A program made the translations under genes and the position numbers. Source: Kitasatospora sp. Root107 (GTDB lineage Bacteria > Actinomycetota > Actinomycetes > Streptomycetales > Streptomycetaceae). From it: a stretch of DNA of 41,538 nucleotides. The notes beneath the pieces were generated by a model, which did no database searches, was not told the origin of the DNA, and worked only from the letters and a program-made list of their open reading frames with translations. Below are positions 26,607-34,075 of this stretch, piece by piece. Position 1 is the stretch's first letter, and every line of letters starts with the position of its first letter. The DNA is taken from positions 336,553 through 378,090 of the forward strand of contig NZ_LMCT01000072.1 of the NCBI RefSeq assembly GCF_001424875.1, given 5' to 3'.

Positions 26607-27116
26607 CTACTCCTTCAGCTGGTTGGTGAGTGCCAAGGCGGCGTCCGCCCCGGTGCCGCCGCCCGCGCGGGCCCGCAGCCGGAGGCCGAGCACGGTGGCC
26701 ACCAGTGCGGGGGCCAGGGCCGGATCGCCGAGGGTCCGCTCCAGGGCCGTCAGACCCTCGGTCACCAGGGCGGCGACTTCGGGGTCGTGCGGGGCCCGTT
26801 CGGCCGCCGCGAGCAGCAGCAGTCCGGCGGCCGGGCCGCCGTCGAACCCGGTGGCGGCCCGGCTCAGCGCGGTGCCGGGGTGGTCGACCGCGGCCAGGGC
26901 GGCGGTCAGCGGCAGGATCTCGTGGTCCAGGTGGTGGCGGAGCGCGGCCAGGTAGAGGCCGCGCTTGCTGCCGAACACCTTGTAGAGGCTGCCCCGGTGG
27001 ACGCCGAGCCCGTTCACCAGGTCGTCGACGGAGGTCCCGTCGAAGCCCCGGTCGGCGAACAGCCGGGCGGCCGCCCGGACGGTCTCGGCCTCGTCGAAGG
27101 CGCGTGGTCTTCCCAT
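26607..27116 (-). CDS. TetR family transcriptional regulator
   Basis: A 169-residue repressor. The N-terminal DNA-binding domain is RAAARLFADRGFDGTSVDDLV then LGVHRGSLYKVFGSKRGLYLAAL. The ligand-binding part is Ala-rich. The ATG at 27116 is preceded by TACACT ending seven bases upstream, so the message is probably leaderless. It is divergent from the thioesterase gene with an 88-base region holding two operator-like repeats, so it likely controls both directions. Confidence 0.9.
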   Translation of the reverse strand: MGRPRAFDEAETVRAAARLFADRGFDGTSVDDLVNGLGVHRGSLYKVFGSKRGLYLAALRHHLDHEILPLTAALAAVDHPGTALSRAATGFDGGPAAGLLLLAAAERAPHDPEVAALVTEGLTALERTLGDPALAPALVATVLGLRLRARAGGGTGADAALALTNQLKE

Positions 27117-27133
27117 GCCGGTCAGTGTAGGCA

Positions 27134-27178
27134 TTCAGGAACGATCGGTCAAGAACAATCATTCCTGAAACCTGTTCT
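27134..27178. promoter_or_regulatory. Operator-like repeats between TetR and thioesterase genes
   Basis: TTCAGGAA (27134-27141) and TTCCTGAA (27162-27169) form a perfect inverted repeat. Within it are two similar near-palindromes, GAACGATCGGTC (27139-27150) and GAACAATCATTC (27153-27164), 14 bases apart. AGAACA (27152-27157) and TGTTCT (27173-27178) form another pair. They lie between the -10 elements TACACT (27124-27129, minus) and TACGCT (27192-27197, plus) and fit a TetR site. Confidence 0.6.
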
Positions 27179-27204
27179 AGGCCAGATGGCGTACGCTGTG
27201 CCGC

Positions 27205-28104
27205 GTGATGGACGCCAGCAGAGTGCCCGAGGCCGGAGAGACGGCCGGTTCCTTCGTCGACCTGCTCCGGATCGAGCAGCTGGATGAGAACCTGTTCCGT
27301 GGCAGCTGCCATGCCGGTGCGCCGATGCGCGCGTTCGGCGGCCAGGTCGCCGCGCAGGCGCTCACCGCCGCCGGGCGGACGGTGGACGCGGGGCGGCAGG
27401 TGCACTCGCTGCACGGCTACTTCCTCCGCCCGGGGGACCCTCGGCACCCGATCGACTACCAGGTGGACCGGGCCAGGGACGGCTTCTCGTACGCCACTCG
27501 TCGGGTGACGGCGGTTCAGCACGACGAGGTGATCTTCACGCTCTCCGCCTCGTTCAAGTATCCGGAGCCCACGCCGGGGGCCAGGCAGTCCGCGATGCCC
27601 CGGGTGCCGGGGCCCGAGGAGCTGCCTGACCCGTTCCTGGCCTGGGCGGAGGCCGCGCCGCAGGACTACCTGGCGAGTGCCTTCCGTACCCTGGACCTGC
27701 GCTTCGTCCCGGCCGACAGTCCCGGTCTGCCGCCCGAACTGCCGGGCTCCCCGCAGCAGTTCGTCTGGCTGCGGACCGGCAGCCCGCTGCCCGGCGACGA
27801 TCCGCTGCTGCAGGTCTGCGCGCTGACCTACCTGTCCGACCTGACGCTGGCCTCCACCACCGCGCTGACCGTGCAGCCGCACCGGATCCAGCGCACCGCA
27901 CCGGCCCGGATCATGCTCGCCTCGCTGGACCACGCGATGTGGTTCCACCGCCCGTTCCGCGCCGACGAGTGGCTGCTGTTCGCCCAGCGCAGCCCGTCCG
28001 CCTCGGACGGACGGGGGCTGGCGCACGGCGAGTTCTACGACCGGCAGGGCAACCTGGTGGCCTCCGCCGTCCAGGAGGCACTGGTCCGCGAGCGCCGACC
28101 CTAG
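27205..28104 (+). CDS. Acyl-CoA thioesterase II (TesB-like)
   Basis: A 299-residue double hot-dog protein. FRGSCHAGAPMRAFGGQVAAQAL (about residues 31-53), VHSLHGYFLRPGDP and the C-terminal LDHAMWFHRPFRADEWLLFAQRS with GEFYDRQGNLVASAVQE are TesB marks; it hydrolyses acyl-CoA. The GTG at 27205 follows TACGCT by seven bases, so the message is probably leaderless; ATG 27208 gives the same protein less one residue. It is divergent from a TetR gene. The next gene is convergent. Confidence 0.92.
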   Translation: MMDASRVPEAGETAGSFVDLLRIEQLDENLFRGSCHAGAPMRAFGGQVAAQALTAAGRTVDAGRQVHSLHGYFLRPGDPRHPIDYQVDRARDGFSYATRRVTAVQHDEVIFTLSASFKYPEPTPGARQSAMPRVPGPEELPDPFLAWAEAAPQDYLASAFRTLDLRFVPADSPGLPPELPGSPQQFVWLRTGSPLPGDDPLLQVCALTYLSDLTLASTTALTVQPHRIQRTAPARIMLASLDHAMWFHRPFRADEWLLFAQRSPSASDGRGLAHGEFYDRQGNLVASAVQEALVRERRP

Positions 28105-28110
28105 GGGCTG

Positions 28111-28731
28111 TCAGGACTGGTCGGCGGCACGGTCCGTGAGCACCACCTCGAACTCCTCCAGGCTGCGGAAGGTCACTCCAGCGGCCGCGACAGCCTTGGC
28201 CCGCAGTGCGGCCTGCGGCCCGCGCGAGGCGTCGAGGTCCGCGAAGATCGCGCCCACACTGCCGCGGCCGTCGGTGCGGTTCACGAAGAGTGCGCCCATC
28301 ATGAAGCCGTCGATCCGCTCGAGGCCGGGTAGGACGTTGTCCCGAACGGTGTTGATCAGCAGGTCGACCTTGCCGGGGTCGAAGTCGAAGCGGGTCATCC
28401 GGAAGCCGGCGCCGGGCTCGGCCGGGCGCCGCGGGGTGAACACCGCGGCCTCCCAGTTGTCGACGGTCACCGTGCCGGCGAAGGGTTCCACCAGCGCGGC
28501 CCGGCGGTCGCGGAGCTGCTCGTCGCTTGCCTGCCTGGCCTGCTCGGACTCCCACCAGGAACCCATCATGATCTTGCCGACCTTGCGGTCGGCGAACAGC
28601 CCGAAACCGCGGTAGCCGGGCTGGGCGGAGAGCAGTCCGACGGCTTCGGCGCGCAGACCGTCGAGGGCCTGGTCGATGGCGGCCGGATCGCCGGTCATGT
28701 AGGCGGTGCGGGTGTAGAGCGGGGCAGTCAT
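28111..28731 (-). CDS. Antibiotic biosynthesis monooxygenase (ABM)-like protein
   Basis: A 206-residue protein of two dimeric alpha/beta-barrel-like halves. The first reads LYTRTAYMTGDPAAIDQALDGL, PGYRGFGLFADRKVGK and MMGSWWESEQA (the ABM strand pattern with a Trp-rich motif). The second has FDFDPGKVDLLINTVRDNVLP and MMGALFVNRTDGRGSVGAIFADLDA. The ATG at 28731 has an AGAGGA site. Such proteins act as small monooxygenases or cofactor-free oxidases; the substrate is unknown. It is divergent from the second TetR gene. Confidence 0.75.
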   Translation of the reverse strand: MTAPLYTRTAYMTGDPAAIDQALDGLRAEAVGLLSAQPGYRGFGLFADRKVGKIMMGSWWESEQARQASDEQLRDRRAALVEPFAGTVTVDNWEAAVFTPRRPAEPGAGFRMTRFDFDPGKVDLLINTVRDNVLPGLERIDGFMMGALFVNRTDGRGSVGAIFADLDASRGPQAALRAKAVAAAGVTFRSLEEFEVVLTDRAADQS

Positions 28732-28925
28732 GAGTGGGTTCCTCTCGTCGTCCGGACGCCGCCGAGGCGCGGTACCCGAGCGGCCAGGTCCCATCCGACG
28801 CCCGGGCCCGCACCCGGGCAACACGGCGAGGCCGTTCGGAGCAGCCAGGACCGCGACCCGCAGATGACGAGGAGTCAGGCCCAAGCGGCTGTTCAGGCGT
28901 AGTTCGCCCGAGCGATCCCGGCCCG

Positions 28926-28931
28926 TATCAT
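28926..28931 (+). promoter_or_regulatory. -10 element TATCAT of the second TetR gene
   Basis: TATCAT ends seven bases before the GTG at 28939, with no ribosome site, which implies a leaderless message. The 207-base region to the divergent ABM-like gene shows no obvious strong palindrome. Confidence 0.5.
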
Positions 28932-28938
28932 GGTGCGG

Positions 28939-29556
28939 GTGACCAAGGTTGACCTGTCACCAAGGCCGGTGGAGGCGATGTCGCCCCGTCAGCTCGAACG
29001 CCGCAACAGCCTGATCTCGGCCGCCCTCGCGCTGGTGAACGAGGCCGGCGTGGAGAGACTCCAGATGAAACACGTCTGCGAGCGCTCCGGAGTGGCCCTC
29101 GGCACCGCCTACCGGTACTTCTCCTCCAAGGACCATCTGCTCGCCGCCGCCATCGCGGACTGGCACCGCCTGCTGCTCGCCGACCTGGTCGCCGAGCAGC
29201 GCGGCTCCCGGCACGGGCAGGCCGAGACCGACCGGGTGGTGCGGTTCGTCCGCAACGGCATGCGCGCCTACCAGCGACAGCCCCAACTGGCCCGGCTCCG
29301 GGTCGCGGTGGCCACCTCGACCGACCCGTTCGCCAGCGAGACGCTGCAGTCGCTGGCCCGGGCCGACCGGGCGGCGCTGGACGCGGTCGGTCCCCGGCTG
29401 CCCCCGGCCGCCGGTGAGCTGGTGCGGCACATCGTCGGCCACTCCTGGCAGGGCGAGCTGACTGCCTGGGTGACCGGCCGGACCACGCTGGACGACGCCC
29501 GACGCCGGCTCGAGGACGTCGTCCGGCTGGTGCTGACGCCGTACGAGGCGGCCTGA
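28939..29556 (+). CDS. TetR family transcriptional regulator (KstR-like architecture)
   Basis: A 205-residue repressor. RRNSLISAALALVNEAGVERLQMKHVCERSGVALGTAYRYFSSKDHLL is the DNA-binding domain. The C-terminal half resembles KstR-type TetR proteins (RAYQRQPQLARLRVAVATSTDP, GHSWQGELTAWVTGR), which often sense acyl-CoA derivatives. The GTG at 28939 is favoured by the -10 spacing over the ATG at 28930. It is divergent from the ABM-like gene and upstream of a truncated transporter, either of which could be its target. Confidence 0.88.
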   Translation: MTKVDLSPRPVEAMSPRQLERRNSLISAALALVNEAGVERLQMKHVCERSGVALGTAYRYFSSKDHLLAAAIADWHRLLLADLVAEQRGSRHGQAETDRVVRFVRNGMRAYQRQPQLARLRVAVATSTDPFASETLQSLARADRAALDAVGPRLPPAAGELVRHIVGHSWQGELTAWVTGRTTLDDARRRLEDVVRLVLTPYEAA

Positions 29557-29609
29557 CCGTCCGTCACCTGGCCCTGCGGCGCGTCCTGCCCGCGCCGGGG
29601 CTGGCCGGC

Positions 29610-29638
29610 GGACATAGTACGAAATGTAGCTATTGTCC
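29610..29638. promoter_or_regulatory. Interrupted palindrome upstream of the BCCT remnant
   Basis: GGACATAG and CTATTGTCC are complementary apart from one bulged base, around 12 A/T-rich bases. It lies 27 bases before the transporter ATG in an unusually AT-rich island, so it fits an operator for a TetR-type protein such as the one just upstream. Confidence 0.45.
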
Positions 29639-29664
29639 GACCGTAGCCCCGCCGGAGTCAGTTG

Positions 29665-30273
29665 ATGAGCAGTCAGCCCGAGGAGCCCAAGGCCACCCTG
29701 CCCACCGACAAGGTGGTGTTCGGGGTGAGCGCTGTCGCGGTGCTCGGGGTGGTCGCCTGGGGCGTGTTCGCGGCGGACTCGCTCGGCCGGGTCTCCAGCA
29801 GCGCGCTCGGCTGGGTGCTGCACAACTTCGGCTGGCTGTTCGTGGTGGCCGCCGACGTCTTCCTGGTGCTCACCGTGCTGCTGGCGTTCAGCCGGTTCGG
29901 CCGGATCAGGCTCGGGCGGGACGACGAGGAGCCGGAGTTCAACACGCTGGCCTGGATCGCGATGATGTTCAGCGCGGGCATGGGCATCGGCCTGATGTTC
30001 TACGGCGTCGGCGAGCCGCTCCAGCTGTACGCGGCGCCCCAGCCAGGATCCGGGATCGAGCCGCAGACCCCGGCCGCCGCCCAGTCGGCGCTGGAGTTCT
30101 CGCTCTTCCACTGGACCCTGCACCCGTGGGCGATCTACGCGGTCGGCGGCCTGGCGCTGGCGTACACCACCTTCCGCAAGGGCCGGGGCAACCGGATCAG
30201 TGCCGCGTTCGTCCCGTTGATCGCCGGCGTACGGTCCGGGGCGAGCCCCGAGAAGCATCCCCCGTCCGAGTGA
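29665..30273 (+). pseudogene. BCCT family betaine/choline transporter, N-terminal fragment
   Basis: 202 residues matching the first part of BCCT carriers, which import glycine betaine or choline and normally exceed 500 residues. Marks are FGVSAVAVLGVVAWGVF (helix 1), WIAMMFSAGMGIGLMFYGVGEPL (the glycine-rich signature) and LHPWAIYAVGGLALAY. After ISAAFVPLI the sequence departs to VRSGASPEKHPPSE and stops. No other frame downstream carries the missing helices before 30420. The N-terminal part and CGGAG site are intact, so a deletion removed the rest. It is unlikely to transport. Confidence 0.85.
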
Positions 30274-30427
30274 ACTGGGCCGACCGGGGCTGACCGTTCG
30301 CCGTCGGAGCGGCCGGCCGGTGTCATCCTGACTGCCGCGCCGGTACCGATATCCGGACGCCCAGCCCCCGTCCAGACTTCACTCTGGCGTCGTCACGGTT
30401 TAACAACGCCTTGGAATGCTGACCATC

Positions 30428-30610
30428 ATGAACGCTCGATCCGCCCCGGCCCCGCTGGCCCTGGAAGTTCCGCGCTTCCCGCTCCCCAAGCGGCACCGCC
30501 GCTTCATCGCCTGTGCCGCTGTGGCCGCCTCCGTCGCCCTCGGCACCCTCGGCGTCGGCGCGACCGTGGAGACCGTCCAACAGGGCGGCGTCGCCACCGC
30601 CAGCCGTTGA
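30428..30610 (+). CDS. Small membrane or secreted peptide of unknown function
   Basis: A 60-residue product from ATG 30428. A basic stretch (PLPKRHRRF) is followed by one hydrophobic helix (ACAAVAASVALGTLGVGA) and a short polar tail. It could be a signal peptide or a small membrane anchor. Coding bias is good. It lies between the BCCT remnant and the DUF389 gene on the same strand. No family recognised. Confidence 0.5.
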   Translation: MNARSAPAPLALEVPRFPLPKRHRRFIACAAVAASVALGTLGVGATVETVQQGGVATASR

Positions 30611-30621
30611 TCCGTCAGGTC

Positions 30622-30627
30622 TAGGCT
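30622..30627 (+). promoter_or_regulatory. -10 element TAGGCT of the DUF389 gene
   Basis: TAGGCT ends six bases before the GTG at 30634 and there is no ribosome site, fitting a leaderless message. Confidence 0.45.
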
Positions 30628-30633
30628 GGCCAG

Positions 30634-31578
30634 GTGCTGCATCTGCGACTGATCGTCCCCACCGACCTGCGCGACACCGTACTGACCAACCTGGACGGCT
30701 GGGTCGGCGTCACCCACGTGGTGCTGCTGCCCGACGCGGCGGTCCGCCCCGCCGGGGACGTGGTGCTCTGCGACGTGGCCCGGGAGGCCGCCGACGAGGT
30801 GCTGGCCGGGCTGCGGGCGACGGGGCTGGCGGAGCGCGGGGCGATCGATGTCCAGCAGATGGAGCTGACCATCTCGAAGTCGGCCGACCTGGCTGAGGAG
30901 CTGGCCCCGGGGGAGGGCGCGGACGCGCTGGTCTGGGAGGCGGTCGCCGAGATCACCCACGAGGAGTCCACCCTCACCGGCGTGTACCTGGCGTTCATGG
31001 CGGTGGCGACCATGCTGGCGGCCTGCGGCGCGGTGCTGGACAGCGCGATCCTGATCGTCGGCGCGATGGTGGTCGGCCCGGAGTTCGGCCCGGTGGCCGG
31101 ACTCTGCGTGGCACTGGTGCAGCGCAGGCTGCACCCGGCACTGCGGTCGCTGAACGCGCTGCTGGTCGGCTTCGCGGTGGCGATGCTGCTCACCGTGGGG
31201 TTCTCGCTGCTGATGGACGGTCTGGGGCTGTTCAGCCAGGACCAGTTCGAGTCGGCCCGGCCCAACACCTCGTTCATCTGGCAGCCCGACGCGATGTCCT
31301 TCGTGGTCGCCTTCCTGGCCGGCGTGGCCGGACTGCTCTCGCTCACCTCGGCCAAGGCCGGGGCCCTGGTCGGAGTGGCGATCTCGGTGACCACCGTCCC
31401 GGCCGCCGCCAACGCGGCGGTGGCGCTCGGGTACGGGGACTTCGCACAGGCGGGCGGTTCGGCCGTGCAGCTGCTGCTGAACCTGCTCGGCATCGTGCTG
31501 GCCGGTGTGCTCACCCTGCTGGTGCAGCACGGGGCCTGGCGGATCGTCCGGTCCAGGCCCCGGCTGTTCACACGGTGA
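30634..31578 (+). CDS. DUF389 integral membrane protein
   Basis: A 314-residue protein. The soluble N-terminal domain (about 1-105) precedes six or so membrane helices. Family marks are GAVLDSAILIVGAMVVGPEFGPVAGLC (about residues 126-152) and LTSAKAGALVGVAISVTTVPAAANAAVALGYGDF. DUF389 proteins are widespread and have no settled function. The end overlaps the convergent metallohydrolase gene by 11 bases. Confidence 0.88.
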   Translation: MLHLRLIVPTDLRDTVLTNLDGWVGVTHVVLLPDAAVRPAGDVVLCDVAREAADEVLAGLRATGLAERGAIDVQQMELTISKSADLAEELAPGEGADALVWEAVAEITHEESTLTGVYLAFMAVATMLAACGAVLDSAILIVGAMVVGPEFGPVAGLCVALVQRRLHPALRSLNALLVGFAVAMLLTVGFSLLMDGLGLFSQDQFESARPNTSFIWQPDAMSFVVAFLAGVAGLLSLTSAKAGALVGVAISVTTVPAAANAAVALGYGDFAQAGGSAVQLLLNLLGIVLAGVLTLLVQHGAWRIVRSRPRLFTR

Positions 31579-32812
31579 CGCCGTCGTCCTCGACGCGGTG
31601 GGTCGGGGCAGGCGTGCCGAGGCCCTCGGGGACCAGCAGTTCGGCGCCTCGGGGCATGGCGGCGACCGCCCGCCACCAGAGTTTGAGCGCGGGCGGATCC
31701 ACTGGCTCGAACGGCTTGCCGGGGCGTGGTGCCACCAACCGGGCGCCGAGCGCACGTGCGGCGGCGACGGTCCGTTCGGCCGGCTCCTCCCAGGGGTGCG
31801 GGGCCAGGTTGAAGGTGCCCCAGTGGATCGGCAGCAACAGGTCGCCGCCGAGGTCGAGGTGGGCCCGGACGCCCTCCTCGGGGGTCATGTGCACCTCGGG
31901 CCAGAGATCGCTGTACGCGCCGATCTGCATCATCGTCACGTCGAACGGGCCGAACCGGCGGCCGATCTCGGCGAAGCCGGGGAAGTAGCCGGTGTCACCG
32001 CTGTGGAACAGGCGGTGCGAGCCGCTCGCCACCACCCAGGAGGCCCAGAGCACCAGCGGGTTGGCCCGGGGGCCGCGGTTGCAGTAGTGGCGAGCGGGGG
32101 TGGCGGTCAGGGTCAGCCCGGCCACCTCGGCCGACTCCCACCAGTCCAGTTCGGTGATCCGGTCGGCCGGGACACCCCAGTGCTCCAGGTGCGCGCCGAT
32201 CCCGAGCGGTACGGCGAAGGCGGCGCCGGAGGCGGCCAGCGTGCGCACGGTGGCGAGGTCGAGGTGGTCGTAGTGGTCGTGCGAGATCACCACCAGGTCC
32301 ACCGGGCCGAGTTCGGCCAGCGGGATCGGCATCGGGTGCAGCCGCTTCGGTCCGGTCCAGCCGAACGGTGAGCAGCGCTCGCCCCAGACCGGGTCGAACA
32401 GCACCCGGCGGCCGTCCAGTTCGGCCAGGACGGTGGCGTGCCCGAGCCAGGTCAGCCGCAGTCCGTCGGCGGGCGGTTCGGCCAGCTCGATCGGCAGCAA
32501 CCGGTGCAGCGGGACGGCGGCGGCGGGCTGCCTGCGGTGCCGGTTGGCGGCGAACTGCTGGCGGGTCAGCTCCAGCCGGGACCGCCCCCGGGCCAACCGC
32601 CGGGTCGGTACCGGGTTCTGGAAACTGCCGTCCGCGAAGTGCGGGGAGTTCAGGATCCGGGCCAGCCGGGCGCCGGTCGGTTCGGTCCCGAAGGACTCGG
32701 TACGGACCTGGCGCCAGGCGGCACGGGGCAGTTCACCGATCGGCGGAGTGCCGGTGGCGAGCAGTGCGGTGAGAGCGGCGACCCGGGACGTCCAGGCAGC
32801 GGAGCTGGGCAC
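31568..32812 (-). CDS. UlaG/NAPE-PLD-like metallo-beta-lactamase-fold hydrolase
   Basis: A 414-residue metal-dependent hydrolase. The zinc motif is SHDHYDH (His178, His180, Asp182, His183 from the GTG start). TWLGHATVLAELDGRRVLFDPVW leads into the fold, and FHSGDTGYFPGF and LPIHWGTFNLAPHPWEEP hold further ligands. The GTG at 32812 has GGAGG four bases upstream; an ATG at 32845 adds 11 residues and is the alternative. Relatives include N-acylphosphatidylethanolamine phospholipase D, so a phospholipid substrate is possible but not shown. Confidence 0.88.
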   Translation of the reverse strand: MPSSAAWTSRVAALTALLATGTPPIGELPRAAWRQVRTESFGTEPTGARLARILNSPHFADGSFQNPVPTRRLARGRSRLELTRQQFAANRHRRQPAAAVPLHRLLPIELAEPPADGLRLTWLGHATVLAELDGRRVLFDPVWGERCSPFGWTGPKRLHPMPIPLAELGPVDLVVISHDHYDHLDLATVRTLAASGAAFAVPLGIGAHLEHWGVPADRITELDWWESAEVAGLTLTATPARHYCNRGPRANPLVLWASWVVASGSHRLFHSGDTGYFPGFAEIGRRFGPFDVTMMQIGAYSDLWPEVHMTPEEGVRAHLDLGGDLLLPIHWGTFNLAPHPWEEPAERTVAAARALGARLVAPRPGKPFEPVDPPALKLWWRAVAAMPRGAELLVPEGLGTPAPTHRVEDDGVTV

Positions 32813-32930
32813 GGCGCCTCCATGAGCGGGGTTGGTCCGTCCCATCGGACATTACCGGCGATATGCCGCACCGACCCGGTGGGGCGAAGGCAGGCGATCC
32901 GTTCGGTCTAACCGCCCCGCTGAGCGACCG

Positions 32931-33386
32931 TCAGACCGGGTAGAACCGGGTGATCGTCTCCGCCACGCAGTGCGGCTTCGGGCTGCCCTCGCTGGTGATG
33001 GTGTACCGGACCACGGCCTGCACGCCCCCGGCGACCTGCTCGGCGGAGATCAGCTCGGCGGTGGCCCGGATCGCGGTGCCGACCGGCACCGGGGCGGGGA
33101 AGCGGACCTTCTCGGAGCCGTAGTTGAGGGCCATCCTGATCCCCTCGACGGCGTAGCACTCCTTGGCCAGCACCGGGATCAGCGACAGGGTCAGGTAGCC
33201 GTGCGCGATCGTGCCGCCGAAGGCGCTCTCCTTGGCCCGGACCGGATCGACGTGGATCCACTGGTGGTCGCCGGTCGCCTCGGCGAACAGGTCCACCCTG
33301 GCCTGGTCGATGGTGTGCCACTCGCTGGTGCCGAGCTCGGTGCCGACCGCGGCGGTCAGGTCGGCGAGAGAGGCGTACGTCGTCAC
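32931..33386 (-). CDS. MaoC-like hot-dog dehydratase
   Basis: A 151-residue protein. FAEATGDHQWIHVDPVRAKESAFGGTIAHGYLTLSLIP contains the hydratase 2 motif with catalytic Asp and His. EKVRFPAPVPVGTAIRA follows. Such proteins hydrate enoyl-CoA, often in fatty acid or polyketide-like pathways. The GTG at 33386 has CAGGAG five bases upstream. It stands between a PPOX gene and the metallohydrolase on the same strand, with wide gaps, so cotranscription is uncertain. Confidence 0.9.
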   Translation of the reverse strand: MTTYASLADLTAAVGTELGTSEWHTIDQARVDLFAEATGDHQWIHVDPVRAKESAFGGTIAHGYLTLSLIPVLAKECYAVEGIRMALNYGSEKVRFPAPVPVGTAIRATAELISAEQVAGGVQAVVRYTITSEGSPKPHCVAETITRFYPV

Positions 33387-33482
33387 GGCTGCTCCTGGTG
33401 GGGGGTGCTGACGGGGCACCGGAGAGTATGCCTACTCGCTGGTCACTTGTCAGCGGCCCCAGGGTCTCACTACGCCATCTCA

Positions 33483-33917
33483 CTACGCCCGGTGCAGGCT
33501 CTGCCCGGCCGTCAGCAGTCGGCGGCCGCTCACCAGCTCGGGGGTGATCCGGACGAACATCCGCTGCTGCCCGCCGCTGATCCACGGCACCGGACCGCTG
33601 CGCAGCAGCCGTTGGAACTCGGCCTCGTCCCGGACCAGCTCGGCGCGGCCGTGGACCAGGACGCTCCAGCCGCTCCGGCCGACCGGGTCGAGCAGGTCGG
33701 CCTGGAAGGCCGCCACCGTCCCGTCCAGGGCACGGCTCAGCGTGCTGCCCGCGCGCAGGCCGAGGATCAGTCGGCCGTCGGGGGCCACCTCGAAGGCCAC
33801 CGGCAGGACGGCCGGGAGCGCGTGCTCGGTGTACACCACGCGCCCGATGGGCACGGTGCGGAGCAGCTGCAGGCACTCGGCCTCGCCCAGGGACTCCACG
33901 CGGTCGTCTCGGTCCAT
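33483..33917 (-). CDS. Pyridoxamine 5'-phosphate oxidase-fold (PPOX) flavin protein
   Basis: A 144-residue split-barrel protein. VPIGRVVYTEHALPAVLPVAFEVAPDGRLILGLRAGST is the flavin-binding part, and GWSVLVHGRAELV and FVRITPELVSGRRLL are the later strands. Members bind FMN or F420; here the cofactor is not known. The ATG at 33917 has no ribosome site, and CACCAT ends six bases upstream, so it may be leaderless. A DevR/OsdR-like palindrome sits upstream, suggesting induction under low oxygen or stress. Confidence 0.85.
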   Translation of the reverse strand: MDRDDRVESLGEAECLQLLRTVPIGRVVYTEHALPAVLPVAFEVAPDGRLILGLRAGSTLSRALDGTVAAFQADLLDPVGRSGWSVLVHGRAELVRDEAEFQRLLRSGPVPWISGGQQRMFVRITPELVSGRRLLTAGQSLHRA

Positions 33918-33952
33918 ACCTCGATGGTGCCGCTCCGGCGGCGGAGTCAATA

Positions 33953-33966
33953 GGGCCCATGGTCCC
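33953..33966 (-). promoter_or_regulatory. DevR/OsdR-like palindrome upstream of the PPOX gene
   Basis: GGGCCCATGGTCCC is palindromic at 12 of 14 positions and resembles the GGGaC...GtCCC half-sites of the dormancy regulators DevR (DosR) and OsdR. Its centre is about 42.5 bases upstream of the PPOX ATG, the usual place for such an activator if the message is leaderless. TTGACT (33945-33950 on the minus strand) lies just inside it. Confidence 0.5.
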
Positions 33967-34075
33967 TGATGCGCTCTGAATGCTCCCTGACCTGCGTCAA
34001 TCCGGATGAAAGGCCGCGGCACCGGAAACGGACCGATACCTTGTCCGCGGGAGCGGGCTAGTGAGGGGGGTACCT

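Noticed and set aside
30400..31755. Minus-strand frame of 451 codons over the DUF389 gene
   Set aside because: His/Gln/Arg-rich composition of a reverse shadow; the plus strand shows coherent membrane helices.
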